From contig JAPPEF010000324.1 of NCBI GenBank assembly GCA_028875335.1, positions 1 through 30,256 on the forward strand: a stretch of 30,256 nt of DNA. The letters run 5' to 3'. A program made the position numbers and the translations under genes. The notes under the pieces are model-generated. The model made no database searches. It worked only from the letters and a program-made list of their open reading frames with translations, and had not been told where the DNA came from. Source of the stretch: Gemmatimonadota bacterium (GTDB lineage: Bacteria > Latescibacterota > UBA2968 > UBA8231). Shown piece after piece: positions 21,256 to 29,812 of this stretch (positions are counted from its first letter, which is position 1; every line of letters starts with the position of its first letter).

Positions 21256-23073
21256 ATGGCGCTAGGGACCAGCATGCCTGGGGCCGTCTTTTTGTTGTTT
21301 GTCCTCACTTTGATATTAAACCCTCTGCTCAAGCTGATCCATCCCCGAGCGGGCCTCAACCGAGGGGAATTACTGGTCGTCTATATAATGATGGTCATGG
21401 CCTCGCCGATTCCCACGCTCTTCGTCGGCAAATTCCTCAGCACTATCAGTTATCCCTATTATTACGCCACGCCCGAAAACGAGTGGCGGGAACTCATCCA
21501 TCCCTACATCCCCGACTGGCTGATGGTGCACAATGTCGATATCGTCAAAAAGTTCTACGAGGGTGGGGGCCGGAATGAGCCGATTCCCTGGGCGGCTTGG
21601 CGGCCGGTGTTTTTGGCTTGGCTGCCCTTCGTCTGGGCCTTGTTCTTGGTGATGATTTCTCTCATGATCGTTATGCGCAAGCAGTGGGTCGAACACGAGC
21701 GCCTGATTTATCCGCTGATGCAGGTGTCTCTAGCCATGACCGAGCAAGGCCGTTATGGCGAACGCGTCAGCCCTTTTTTTAAGAACCCGGTGATGTGGGC
21801 CGGCTTTGCCATCCCGGCCCTGTGGGGCACGCTGCACGGACTCTACAACTACTTCCCGGAGACTATACCCATTGCCAAGGAGATAGACCCGCTCCATCTG
21901 AGACTGTCGATATTCCACGGCGTAGCCGATATGTACGTGCTGCTGCGTTTCAACATTATTGGCTTTTTCTACTTTCTCAAAACCGAGATCGCCTTCAGCC
22001 TGTGGTTTTTCAATTTATTGGCCTACGGGGTTCGGGGGATTTTCGGAATTCTGGGCATTACCAGCCCGCAGACACAATCCGCTGGACATGGGGTGCACAA
22101 TCTAATCCTAGCCCAGCAGGCCATGGGAGCGATGCTAGTGTTGTTTTTGGGGGGTCTGTGGTCGGCGCGCAGGCACTTGAGAGGCGTTTTGCGCAAAGCC
22201 TTCTTAGGAGATCCAGGTGTGGATGATTCCGGGGAGATCCTCTCCTACCGGGGGGCGATGATCGTACTGATGGCCAGTAGTGGGATGGCGGTGGGATGGT
22301 TGTGGTTGGCAGGACTGCCAATGGTGTTTGGATTGGCCATACTCTTCTTAGGGATGGTGGTCCTCTTCGGATACTCCCGGGTTGTGGCAGAAGGCGGCTT
22401 GTCGGATGGCGAACCGCCAGTGGTGCCGGCCGGCATCCTAGTGTCGGCGGTGGGTTCGTCGGTCCTTGGACCCCAAGGACTAGTCGTGCTGGCAACTACA
22501 TTCCTGTGGACCACCGGGCGCAATTTCGTCATGGTATCGTGCGCCAACAGCCTCAGGTTGGGCGAGGAGTTGGGAGGCGGGAAACGGGTCCTGTTCTGGG
22601 TGATTCTCTTAGCCCTAGCCGTGTCCCTAGGCGCGGCGATCTGGATGATCATGACCTTGGGCCATCAGTACGGGGCCATCAACTTGTGGATCTGGGGAGG
22701 AGGAGAGTATAGCTATGCGGAAAAGTTGATCCGCACACCAATGGAGCCGCAGGTGTGGAACTGGATCAATACCGCCATCGGGGCGACGATTATGACACTG
22801 CTGATGGTGGCGCGCTGGCTTTATGTGTGGTGGCCGTTACATCCTTTGGGTTATGCCATCGGGCCAATATGGATCATAGACGCTCTCTGGTTCAATATGT
22901 TCTTGGCCTGGCTGATCAAGGTCGTAGTCCTCAAGTACGGGGGAGTAGGGCTCTATCGGAAAACTCGTCCCTTTTTTATGGGCATGATTTTGGGATACTT
23001 CACACCGGCTGGCTTCTACCTCATCGTCGATCACTTCACAGGGATGACCTGGAACATTATTTTTTGGGGTTAA
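21256..23073 (+). CDS. DUF6785/DUF6784-type polytopic membrane protein
   Basis: A protein of 605 aa from the first ATG, with about a dozen hydrophobic segments, so integral in the inner membrane. The blocks GELLVVYIMMVMASPIPTLF, ENEWRELIHPYIPDWL, FYEGGG, KQWVEHERLIYPLMQ and LYNYFPE are those I associate with the DUF6785/DUF6784 family of Planctomycetota and relatives; the biochemical role of that family is unknown, and transport is a guess. The frame stays open upstream to a TAG at 21124-21126 and encodes RAILVGCFCAFSVSAGAAYG, a plausible first membrane helix, yet contains no ATG, GTG or TTG. The true start is therefore unclear. ATG 21256 has no evident ribosome site. A DUF2723-type glycosyltransferase gene follows 63 bases later. 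Confidence 0.82.
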   Translation: MALGTSMPGAVFLLFVLTLILNPLLKLIHPRAGLNRGELLVVYIMMVMASPIPTLFVGKFLSTISYPYYYATPENEWRELIHPYIPDWLMVHNVDIVKKFYEGGGRNEPIPWAAWRPVFLAWLPFVWALFLVMISLMIVMRKQWVEHERLIYPLMQVSLAMTEQGRYGERVSPFFKNPVMWAGFAIPALWGTLHGLYNYFPETIPIAKEIDPLHLRLSIFHGVADMYVLLRFNIIGFFYFLKTEIAFSLWFFNLLAYGVRGIFGILGITSPQTQSAGHGVHNLILAQQAMGAMLVLFLGGLWSARRHLRGVLRKAFLGDPGVDDSGEILSYRGAMIVLMASSGMAVGWLWLAGLPMVFGLAILFLGMVVLFGYSRVVAEGGLSDGEPPVVPAGILVSAVGSSVLGPQGLVVLATTFLWTTGRNFVMVSCANSLRLGEELGGGKRVLFWVILLALAVSLGAAIWMIMTLGHQYGAINLWIWGGGEYSYAEKLIRTPMEPQVWNWINTAIGATIMTLLMVARWLYVWWPLHPLGYAIGPIWIIDALWFNMFLAWLIKVVVLKYGGVGLYRKTRPFFMGMILGYFTPAGFYLIVDHFTGMTWNIIFWG

Positions 23074-23136
23074 TCTTGGCAACGGCTGGCAGAAATTGCC
23101 TGGATTCCATCCAGCGCCGTTAGCTTCATCTCCGAC

Positions 23137-25686
23137 ATGCGACGCGAAAATGTAGTCGGGGCGGGGGTCTTCATCATTGCCTTGGGCCTCTACCTGAAGA
23201 CCATGGCTCCCACGATCTCTCTGTGGGACAGCGGCGAATTCATCGCCTGTGCCTACACGCTGGGCATACCCCATCCTCCTGGAGCTCCGCTCTACATCCT
23301 TTGGGGCCGGCTTTTTGCGCTTTTGCCCATCGGCTCGGTGGAGCAGCGCGTGGTGCTCATCTCGCCCTTGGTATCGGCCGCTGCCATCTGGTGCGTCTTC
23401 TCCACTACTACTCTCCTCGCCCGAGGTGCCCTCAAGAGCAAGGGGACGCCGTCTCCCAGCCAAGACCAGCATCTGGCGGCCTTAGCTGGGGGAGTGGTCG
23501 CCGCCCTGTCTTTGGCTTGTTCGTACACCTTCTGGTTCAACGCCGCTGAGGCCGAAGTTTATGCCTGCTCCATTTTTTTTGTCTGTCTGAGTGTCTGGTT
23601 GGCGCTGCGCTGGTCGATCGGGCCGCTCGATAAGCACAGTTACAGATGGCTCTTGTTCATCGCATATATATTCGGCCTGAGTGGCGGGGTCCATCTTCTC
23701 TGCCTGCTGACCATTCCAGCGATCCTGATCCTGATCGGATACGCCGACTCAAGCCTCCGGCGACTGATTTGGGTGCTACTCGGCTTGGGTGCAAACGGTC
23801 TGATCGCGATGGCGGTATGGGGGCCGAGCAAGACGGGCGGGGCAGTGCTAATTTTGGCGCTAGTTGCCGGCCTCTATTATCTCTACCGTCGCGACAGGCA
23901 TTCGTGCGGGCTGCTGATAGCCGCGCTAGTGCTCTTCGGCCTAGGTTATTCCACCTATGCGACCCTCTATATTCGCTCGGGACTGAATCCGGTCATCGAC
24001 GAGAACGACCCGGAAACCTGGGCCGCCCTCATCAAATTTCTTGGACGCGAGCAATACGGCACGGAGAGTCTGCTAGCGGGTATGCTGGAAGCCAAGGCTT
24101 CGCGCCTCTACCAGTTTTGGCACCTCCAGATGAAGTACTTTTTCGCGCAGTTTCAATTTCCCCTAGGGGAAAGCGCAGTGGAATTCCGCCGGGCCACCGA
24201 TCCTGCCCGGCAGTCAGTAGCCGTTTCGGTCCTGCCCTACCTGCTCGGTCTGGGCGGCCTGTTGTGGCAGGCCCGCAGGGACTGGCAGCGCTTTTTGGTC
24301 GTCTTGGCACTCTTCGCGACCATGGGCTTTGGGCTGTCTGCCTACCTGAACATGTCCGATCCGCAACCGCGAGAACGCCACTACGTCTTTGTTGGTATGT
24401 TCTACGCTTTTGCCCTGTGGATGGGCCTAGGTTGGAGTGGCTTGGTCGACACCTTGAGGCGGCGCTTGCGCCTTACTAACGGCTGGCTGATGGCCCTAGC
24501 GGGTGCCGGCGTTCTCCTACCGGTGGGGATGGGCGTCAAGCTATATAATCAGGTAGACCGCACGGGAGACTATCTGGGGCGCGATTACGGGTATAATCTA
24601 CTGCAGTCATGCGCCCCCAACAGCATCCTGTTCACCAATGGGGATAACGACACCTTTCCGCTGTGGTTTCTGCAAGAAGTGGAGGGCATTCGCCCGGATG
24701 TGAGCGTCGTCCATTTGGGACTTTTGAATGCCGACTGGTACATCAAACAACTGCGCCAGCGTCTCCCCACCATCGACATTCGCTACACTGATACTTATAT
24801 CGATTCGGTGCTGACCGTTGATCTGGGTCTACGCCACTGGCCTGGGCCTAAAACTATTGAACTGGCGGGATTGGAAATCGAAGTGGTACCCTTCGAGCAC
24901 CGCATGCTTCGCGTTCAGGATATCGCGGTGCTGAAAATCGTCGAGTGGAACGACTGGAAAAGGCCCATTTTTTTTTCTGTCGCAGTACCGGTCGAAAACC
25001 AAGTCGGACTGACGCCTTACCTGTCTTTAAACGGCTTGGCTTACCGACTAGTCAGGGAGCGCGAACCAGGACTCGACCAGAAGGAGATGGAACGCAACTT
25101 CTATCGCGTCTTTCAATGGCGCAATCTCCTTGGACGGGAGATGACCAGCGATCCCGGAATCGCTCCCTTGTTGTTCAATTACCAAGCCGCTGTCATGCAG
25201 CTAGCCGACTTCTATCGGCAAAAGGGCATGGATGAGGCGCTGGCCCATCTGCTAGCGTGGTCCAGCCAGCGCATCCCTTTCGTCTGGCATGCGCATTACA
25301 GCGCCTCCACTTACCTAGAGCAGATGGGCCAGCATCAGTTGGCCTTCGAATACGCCGAGCGCGCCGTGCAAGAACTGTTAGACACCTACAGCGTTAGTGG
25401 AGACGCGACCTACGACGATCTTATTGATTTGATGGACGAGTTAACAAAGAAGTACAGGGACTCCGCATGGTCCGCCGAGTTCTACCGTCAGATCATCGAG
25501 GCCGAGCCCAGCAGATGGGAGGCTTACCATCGCTTGGCTTCCCTCATGGGGGTGCAAGGCGATTACAGTGGCGGCCTGCAGGTGGTGGACGAGTACATCG
25601 GCCGCTACGGGAAAGTGCGCCCGCTGGTGCGCCTGCGGCAGAACTTGCGGCAGGCTCTGCGCAAAGGGAGCAATGCGCCTGAGTGA
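23137..25686 (+). CDS. DUF2723-type membrane glycosyltransferase (protein O-mannosyltransferase-like)
   Basis: An 849-aa integral membrane protein. The N-terminus has the DUF2723 (GT-C/PMT-like) signature: TMAPTISLWDSGEF with Asp31 and Glu34 in the first external loop, then LGIPHPPGAPLYILWGRLF. About ten or more membrane helices follow up to roughly residue 470, including RERHYVFVGMFYAFALW, and then a soluble C-terminal region (about 480-849) with a TNGDNDTFPLWFLQE block and helical, TPR-like repeats towards the end. Family members are predicted to transfer sugars from a lipid carrier to exported substrates. The start ATG 23137 lacks a strong ribosome site. The surface proteins of the divergent operon are possible acceptors, an inference from proximity only. 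T8 and T9 tracts lie within the gene. Confidence 0.85.
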   Translation: MRRENVVGAGVFIIALGLYLKTMAPTISLWDSGEFIACAYTLGIPHPPGAPLYILWGRLFALLPIGSVEQRVVLISPLVSAAAIWCVFSTTTLLARGALKSKGTPSPSQDQHLAALAGGVVAALSLACSYTFWFNAAEAEVYACSIFFVCLSVWLALRWSIGPLDKHSYRWLLFIAYIFGLSGGVHLLCLLTIPAILILIGYADSSLRRLIWVLLGLGANGLIAMAVWGPSKTGGAVLILALVAGLYYLYRRDRHSCGLLIAALVLFGLGYSTYATLYIRSGLNPVIDENDPETWAALIKFLGREQYGTESLLAGMLEAKASRLYQFWHLQMKYFFAQFQFPLGESAVEFRRATDPARQSVAVSVLPYLLGLGGLLWQARRDWQRFLVVLALFATMGFGLSAYLNMSDPQPRERHYVFVGMFYAFALWMGLGWSGLVDTLRRRLRLTNGWLMALAGAGVLLPVGMGVKLYNQVDRTGDYLGRDYGYNLLQSCAPNSILFTNGDNDTFPLWFLQEVEGIRPDVSVVHLGLLNADWYIKQLRQRLPTIDIRYTDTYIDSVLTVDLGLRHWPGPKTIELAGLEIEVVPFEHRMLRVQDIAVLKIVEWNDWKRPIFFSVAVPVENQVGLTPYLSLNGLAYRLVREREPGLDQKEMERNFYRVFQWRNLLGREMTSDPGIAPLLFNYQAAVMQLADFYRQKGMDEALAHLLAWSSQRIPFVWHAHYSASTYLEQMGQHQLAFEYAERAVQELLDTYSVSGDATYDDLIDLMDELTKKYRDSAWSAEFYRQIIEAEPSRWEAYHRLASLMGVQGDYSGGLQVVDEYIGRYGKVRPLVRLRQNLRQALRKGSNAPE

Positions 25687-25809
25687 TAATACCTCTGGGT
25701 AGTGGAGCCCGGCGGTCTATTTGACTTCAAAATGACGTCGCATTCTTTTGTACCCGGGTCGGTCATGCATCTCAAATGGGATTAAAAATTTAGATAGGAG
25801 GCACGGATT
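25687..25809. other. Intergenic spacer upstream of the CRTAC1 lipoprotein gene
   Basis: The spacer is 123 bases. An AGGAGG ribosome site near 25796-25801 precedes the GTG start at 25810. A TTGACT box near 25720 is visible, but I find no acceptable -10 partner, so the promoter is not resolved. Confidence 0.4.
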
Positions 25810-27795
25810 GTGACACGGCAGACAACGACACAAGCAGGACTCGTCCGTCTAACCATTCTCGCGACCATCGGATCGCTGTTTATCGCATCCTGCGATAGGC
25901 CATCCACTAATAGCGATGACCAGCCTGCGACTTCCACGGAGCAAACCGATCCACTCCAGTTGCCTTTTCCCGAAGAGATTATCGATCCTCCATGGCTGGA
26001 AAGTCGCAGACAGGCTCAACTCGAGACCGAGTTCGATGTATTTTGCGACTTTGCCTTCTCCGACCAACTCGAAGACAGTGCTATCCGCTTCCGCAACAGG
26101 ATCACTGCCGATTCGGGCAAGGACTACAGGCCGAATCACTACGACCACGGCAATGGGATAGCCATTGCCGATGTGGACGGGGATGGCTTCTACGATATCT
26201 ATTTCGTCACCCAGGTTGGCGACAACGAACTGTGGAGAAATATAGGAGGCGGCAAATTTGAGGATATTACCCAGAGGGCGGGTGTGGCGGCGAAATCGGT
26301 TGGGATATCGGCCTCTTTCGCCGATATCGACAACGACGGCGATCCAGACCTCTACGTGACCGTCCTGCGCCAGGGCAATATCCTCTTCGAAAACGACGGT
26401 ACCGGCACATTCAAAGATATTTCCAAAGACTCCGGCCTCGACTATAAGGGACATCCCTCTGCTGCGGTCTTCTTTGACTACAACGGCGATGGGTTGTTGG
26501 ATATTTTCCTCACTACTGTGGGTCAGTACACTACCGACGAGCTTAAAAAGACGAGCCATTCTAGCGGCAGCGAAGAAAGTAGCCAGTACAAGTACTATGC
26601 GGGCTTCAACGACGGCTTCAGCGGGCACCTCAAGTCCGAACGCACCGAAACGAGCATCCTCTTCAAAAACGAGGGTGAGAATCGCTTTGTCGATGTCAGC
26701 GAAAAGGTGGGTTTGCAGGACGAGAGCTGGTCGGGTGCCGCTAGCCCCATCGACGTCAACGAGGACGGCTGGCCCGATCTATACGTTTTGAATATGCAGG
26801 GACACGACCAGTACTACGAAAACGTCGAGGGCAAACATTTTGTCGATAAGAGCCGCGAGGTTTTTCCCCAAACCCCCTGGGGGTCTATGGGAGTCAAAGT
26901 TTTCGATTACAACAACGATGGCAAAATGGATCTCTATATCACCGACATGCATTCCGACATGAGCGAAAACATCGAAGTCGAGCGCGAAAAACTCAAATCC
27001 CGCATGCAGTGGTCTGAACAGTTCCTGCGCAGCGGCGGCAATAGCATCTTTGGCAATGCGTTCTACCTGAACAGAGGGGACGGGCATTTTGAAGAAGTTT
27101 CGGACCAAATCGGCGCTGAGAACTACTGGCCGTGGGGATTCAGCGTCGGCGACCTCAACGCCGATGGGTACGAGGACGTTTTTATAGCCTCCAGCATGAA
27201 TTACCCTTTCCGATACGGGGTCAACTCTGTTCTGTTGAACAACCGGAGCGAAAAATTCTTGGACAGCGAATTCATCTTGGGGGTAGAGCCCAGGCGCGGC
27301 GGACGCACGGCCCAACCTTGGTTCGAACTGGATTGTGCCTGGAAAGACCGCAACCACCGGCACTGTCAGGACCGAAGCGGCACGGTTGTGGTTTGGGGCG
27401 CATTGGGAAGCCGTTCTTCGGCGATTTTCGATCTGGACGACGACGGCGACTTGGATATCGTCACCAACGATTTTAATTCCGAGCCTACTGTGCTGATCAG
27501 CAATCTGAGTGCAAAAAAGCAGAATCTATCTTTTCTCAAGGTTGAGCTGATCGGTACGACGTCGAACCGCAGCGGACTGGGTGCCACGGTGAAGGTTCGA
27601 GTTGGCACCCAGACTTATACCAAAGTCCACGATGGACAGTCGGGCTACCTCTCCCAAAGCCTCTATCCACTCTACTTCGGGCTGGGCGATGCCGAAGTAG
27701 TCGATCAGATCGTCGTGCGCTGGCCATCCGGAAGGGAACAGATTGTCTCTGGCCCCATCGCAACCAACTCGCTGGTTGAGGTAAGAGAACTTTAG
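25810..27795 (+). CDS. CRTAC1-family FG-GAP/ASPIC-UnbV lipoprotein
   Basis: A 661-aa protein starting at GTG 25810 behind an AGGAGG site. The leader ends in the lipobox F-I-A-S-Cys28, so it is lipid-anchored. Seven FG-GAP/VCBS calcium-loop repeats are visible (for example DVDGDGFYDIYFV, DIDNDGDPDLYVT, DLDDDGDLDIVTN), followed by an ASPIC/UnbV domain (GLGATVKVRV, VHDGQSGYLSQS, VVRWPSGREQIVSG). The middle carries a charged helical insert (ENIEVEREKLKSRMQWSEQF) in place of the Cys-containing YCGPEAFDP segment of the operon homologue. The propeller probably mediates binding at the outer membrane. It starts a plus-strand run with sugar-catabolism genes, so the two CRTAC1 proteins sit in different contexts. 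Confidence 0.87.
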   Translation: MTRQTTTQAGLVRLTILATIGSLFIASCDRPSTNSDDQPATSTEQTDPLQLPFPEEIIDPPWLESRRQAQLETEFDVFCDFAFSDQLEDSAIRFRNRITADSGKDYRPNHYDHGNGIAIADVDGDGFYDIYFVTQVGDNELWRNIGGGKFEDITQRAGVAAKSVGISASFADIDNDGDPDLYVTVLRQGNILFENDGTGTFKDISKDSGLDYKGHPSAAVFFDYNGDGLLDIFLTTVGQYTTDELKKTSHSSGSEESSQYKYYAGFNDGFSGHLKSERTETSILFKNEGENRFVDVSEKVGLQDESWSGAASPIDVNEDGWPDLYVLNMQGHDQYYENVEGKHFVDKSREVFPQTPWGSMGVKVFDYNNDGKMDLYITDMHSDMSENIEVEREKLKSRMQWSEQFLRSGGNSIFGNAFYLNRGDGHFEEVSDQIGAENYWPWGFSVGDLNADGYEDVFIASSMNYPFRYGVNSVLLNNRSEKFLDSEFILGVEPRRGGRTAQPWFELDCAWKDRNHRHCQDRSGTVVVWGALGSRSSAIFDLDDDGDLDIVTNDFNSEPTVLISNLSAKKQNLSFLKVELIGTTSNRSGLGATVKVRVGTQTYTKVHDGQSGYLSQSLYPLYFGLGDAEVVDQIVVRWPSGREQIVSGPIATNSLVEVREL

Positions 27796-27826
27796 AAGAT
27801 ACAGACTAACCTTAGGAGGAAGCGTT

Positions 27827-28660
27827 ATGAGACTCAAATTGGCCTGTGCCGACTTCACTTTTCCGCTTCTGCCCCACGATCACGTCCTCGACTTGATTGC
27901 GATGTTGAAGCTCAAGGGGGTAGATATCGGCCTTTTCGAAGATCGTTCTCATTTGCAGCCATCGCGCGAATTCGAGAATGTGCGGCGCTCGGCCCGACGG
28001 CTGAGGAAGAAACTAGAGGCTAGGGGCCTGGTTGCTGCCGACGTGTTCATGCAGACAGCACTGGACTTCGAGTCCTACGCCATCAACAATCCGCAAAAGA
28101 GGCGGCGGAACAAAGCGCGCGATTGGTTTCTCAAAACCTTAGAGTACGCCCGCGAGTGTGGTTCCAAGCACGTTAGCGGGCTGCCTGGGGTACACTTCCG
28201 CGACGAAAAGCGCGGCGACTCTTGGGCCCGGGCAGTGGACGAACTGAACTGGCGAGTGGAACAGGCGCGCCAGCACCGCATCATCTACGGAATCGAACCC
28301 CACATCGGCTCGCTGGCTTCCCATCCTAAGTCGGCGGCCAGGTTGGTGCGAGACGTTTTAGGATTGACCTTGACTTTGGACTACAGCCATTTCATTCCGC
28401 GCGGTATCCCCGAATCCGAGGTGGAGATCTTGATTCAGCACGCCAGTCACTTCCACGTCCGAGGGGCGTGCCGGGGCAACGGACAAGCGAACTTTGAGCG
28501 CAATACTTTGGATTTCGGGCGCATATTGGAGGTCATGCGCACGAGTGGTTATCGTGGTTGGCTCGAGTTGGAGTACTGCTGGGGGGAGGGCTATGAAGGC
28601 TGCGACACGCTGGCAGAGACCATTCGCTTCCGCGACCATTTGAGGGCGCTGGCGGCGTGA
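27827..28660 (+). CDS. Sugar phosphate isomerase/epimerase (xylose isomerase-like TIM barrel)
   Basis: A 277-aa cytoplasmic protein of the AP-endonuclease-2/xylose-isomerase-like TIM-barrel family, which isomerises, epimerises or dehydrates sugars and inositols using a divalent metal. Likely metal ligands are Glu157 (YGIEPHIG), Asp185 (LTLDYSHF), His210 (HASHFHVRG) and Glu249 (GWLELEYCW), in the usual order. The start ATG 27827 has an AGGAGG site. Its stop overlaps the following oxidoreductase start by 4 nt (GTGA), and an MR/MLE enzyme comes next, so the context is catabolism of a sugar acid, polyol or inositol-like compound. The exact substrate cannot be read from sequence. Confidence 0.83.
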   Translation: MRLKLACADFTFPLLPHDHVLDLIAMLKLKGVDIGLFEDRSHLQPSREFENVRRSARRLRKKLEARGLVAADVFMQTALDFESYAINNPQKRRRNKARDWFLKTLEYARECGSKHVSGLPGVHFRDEKRGDSWARAVDELNWRVEQARQHRIIYGIEPHIGSLASHPKSAARLVRDVLGLTLTLDYSHFIPRGIPESEVEILIQHASHFHVRGACRGNGQANFERNTLDFGRILEVMRTSGYRGWLELEYCWGEGYEGCDTLAETIRFRDHLRALAA

Positions 28661-29766
28661 GAATCTTGCCCGTGGCGGAACGTTTTAGAATAGCGGTCGT
28701 AGGCGTCGGCCGGATTGGCGTATTCCATGCCCGCCACGTCCAAGAACTGGCCAGCGAGCGAGGCGATTGCGCGTTGACCGCGGCAGTGGACGGCTACGGC
28801 GACTTGGCCGCCAAGGTGGCGGCTCAGCTACAGGCCGGCCAAGAAACGGAGATTGGCGTCTTCAAAGACGTAGAGGAACTAGTCGCCGCTGATGCGGCCG
28901 ACGGCGCGTTCATTGCCTCGCGCACTGAAAACCACTACCGCGATGCCCAGACCTTGATCGACGCGGGCTGGCGCGTCCTGATGGAAAAGCCGCTGACGCA
29001 CTCGCTGGCCACCGCGCGGGAGTTTGCCGCCTATCTAGACGTCGACGATTTTCGCCGCACGGCGCTGATGCAGGCTTTTATGCGCCGCTTTGACGCGCCG
29101 CTGTTGTGGGCCAAAGCTCTGTTGGATCAAGGCGCTATCGGCGCACCGTTCAAGATCGTCTCGATTCTCGAAGATCCAGTGTCGCCGCCCGAGGGGTACA
29201 ATAGCTCCGGCATACTCTCGGATATGGCGGTGCACAATATCGACGAGATTCTCTGGCTCGGCGGGCAGCAGCCCGAGCGGCTGGCTGGTTTTGGCAGCCT
29301 GATCTATAACCAGCAGCACACGGACGTCAAAGAGGATTTCGACGACGCCCTCTTGCAGATGTACTTTCCCGACAACCTGATCGGCCAAGTGACAGTGAGC
29401 CGCAACCACGTAGCCGGGTATCGCAACGAGACGTGGGTTTACGGGACGGAGGGGTTGGTGCATGTAGGGGCCTTTAGTGAGGACCCGCTCTCGGTGGAGG
29501 TGGAGGCCTTTGGGCGGCAGGGGTTAATCGAGCGGCGGAAATTCGCCCTGCGCGATTACGGAGCGAAAGTGCCGTTTTTTATCGAGCGCTTCGGGCCGGC
29601 GTACAAGGCGGAAGTGGCCCACTATATCGACCAGTGCCGCGCTGGAGCGCCCTTTGCCGTTGATCACCGCGACGGGTTGAGGGCGTTGGAGATTGCGATG
29701 GTGGGGAGTGGGGCGTTGCGGGGACGCGAGGGGGGTGTAGCGGTTGATGTTGACAAGTGCGATTGA
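28657..29766 (+). CDS. Gfo/Idh/MocA-family oxidoreductase
   Basis: A 369-aa cytoplasmic NAD(P)-dependent dehydrogenase. The Rossmann motif GVGRIG is at residues 16-21 (RIAVVGVGRIGVFH), the EKP motif at 110-112 (MEKPLTHS), and the active-site pair Asp189/His193 in SDMAVHNIDEI matches inositol-dehydrogenase-type members. It starts at GTG 28657, overlapping the isomerase stop; a GTG at 28672 is an alternative that removes five residues. Family members oxidise or reduce a sugar or cyclitol ring hydroxyl. Coupling with the TIM-barrel isomerase and the following dehydratase suggests a short pathway. Confidence 0.88.
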   Translation: MRILPVAERFRIAVVGVGRIGVFHARHVQELASERGDCALTAAVDGYGDLAAKVAAQLQAGQETEIGVFKDVEELVAADAADGAFIASRTENHYRDAQTLIDAGWRVLMEKPLTHSLATAREFAAYLDVDDFRRTALMQAFMRRFDAPLLWAKALLDQGAIGAPFKIVSILEDPVSPPEGYNSSGILSDMAVHNIDEILWLGGQQPERLAGFGSLIYNQQHTDVKEDFDDALLQMYFPDNLIGQVTVSRNHVAGYRNETWVYGTEGLVHVGAFSEDPLSVEVEAFGRQGLIERRKFALRDYGAKVPFFIERFGPAYKAEVAHYIDQCRAGAPFAVDHRDGLRALEIAMVGSGALRGREGGVAVDVDKCD

Positions 29767-29812
29767 GACAGCAGCGAGCTAATTTTCAGGAAGTCAGGTG
29801 GGTAGGACAGAG

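Noticed and set aside
23081..23121. Hairpin between the DUF6785-type and DUF2723-type genes
   Set aside because: Only 5 plus 4 pairs with a bulge and a loop of about 21 bases; too weak to call a terminator or attenuator.
22837..23472. A 211-codon minus-strand open frame across the junction of the two membrane-protein genes
   Set aside because: It is antisense to both strongly supported genes and its translation is low-complexity and charged, typical of a shadow frame.
25718..25750. Promoter upstream of the CRTAC1 lipoprotein gene based on a TTGACT box
   Set aside because: No -10 element with acceptable match lies at 16-18 bases.
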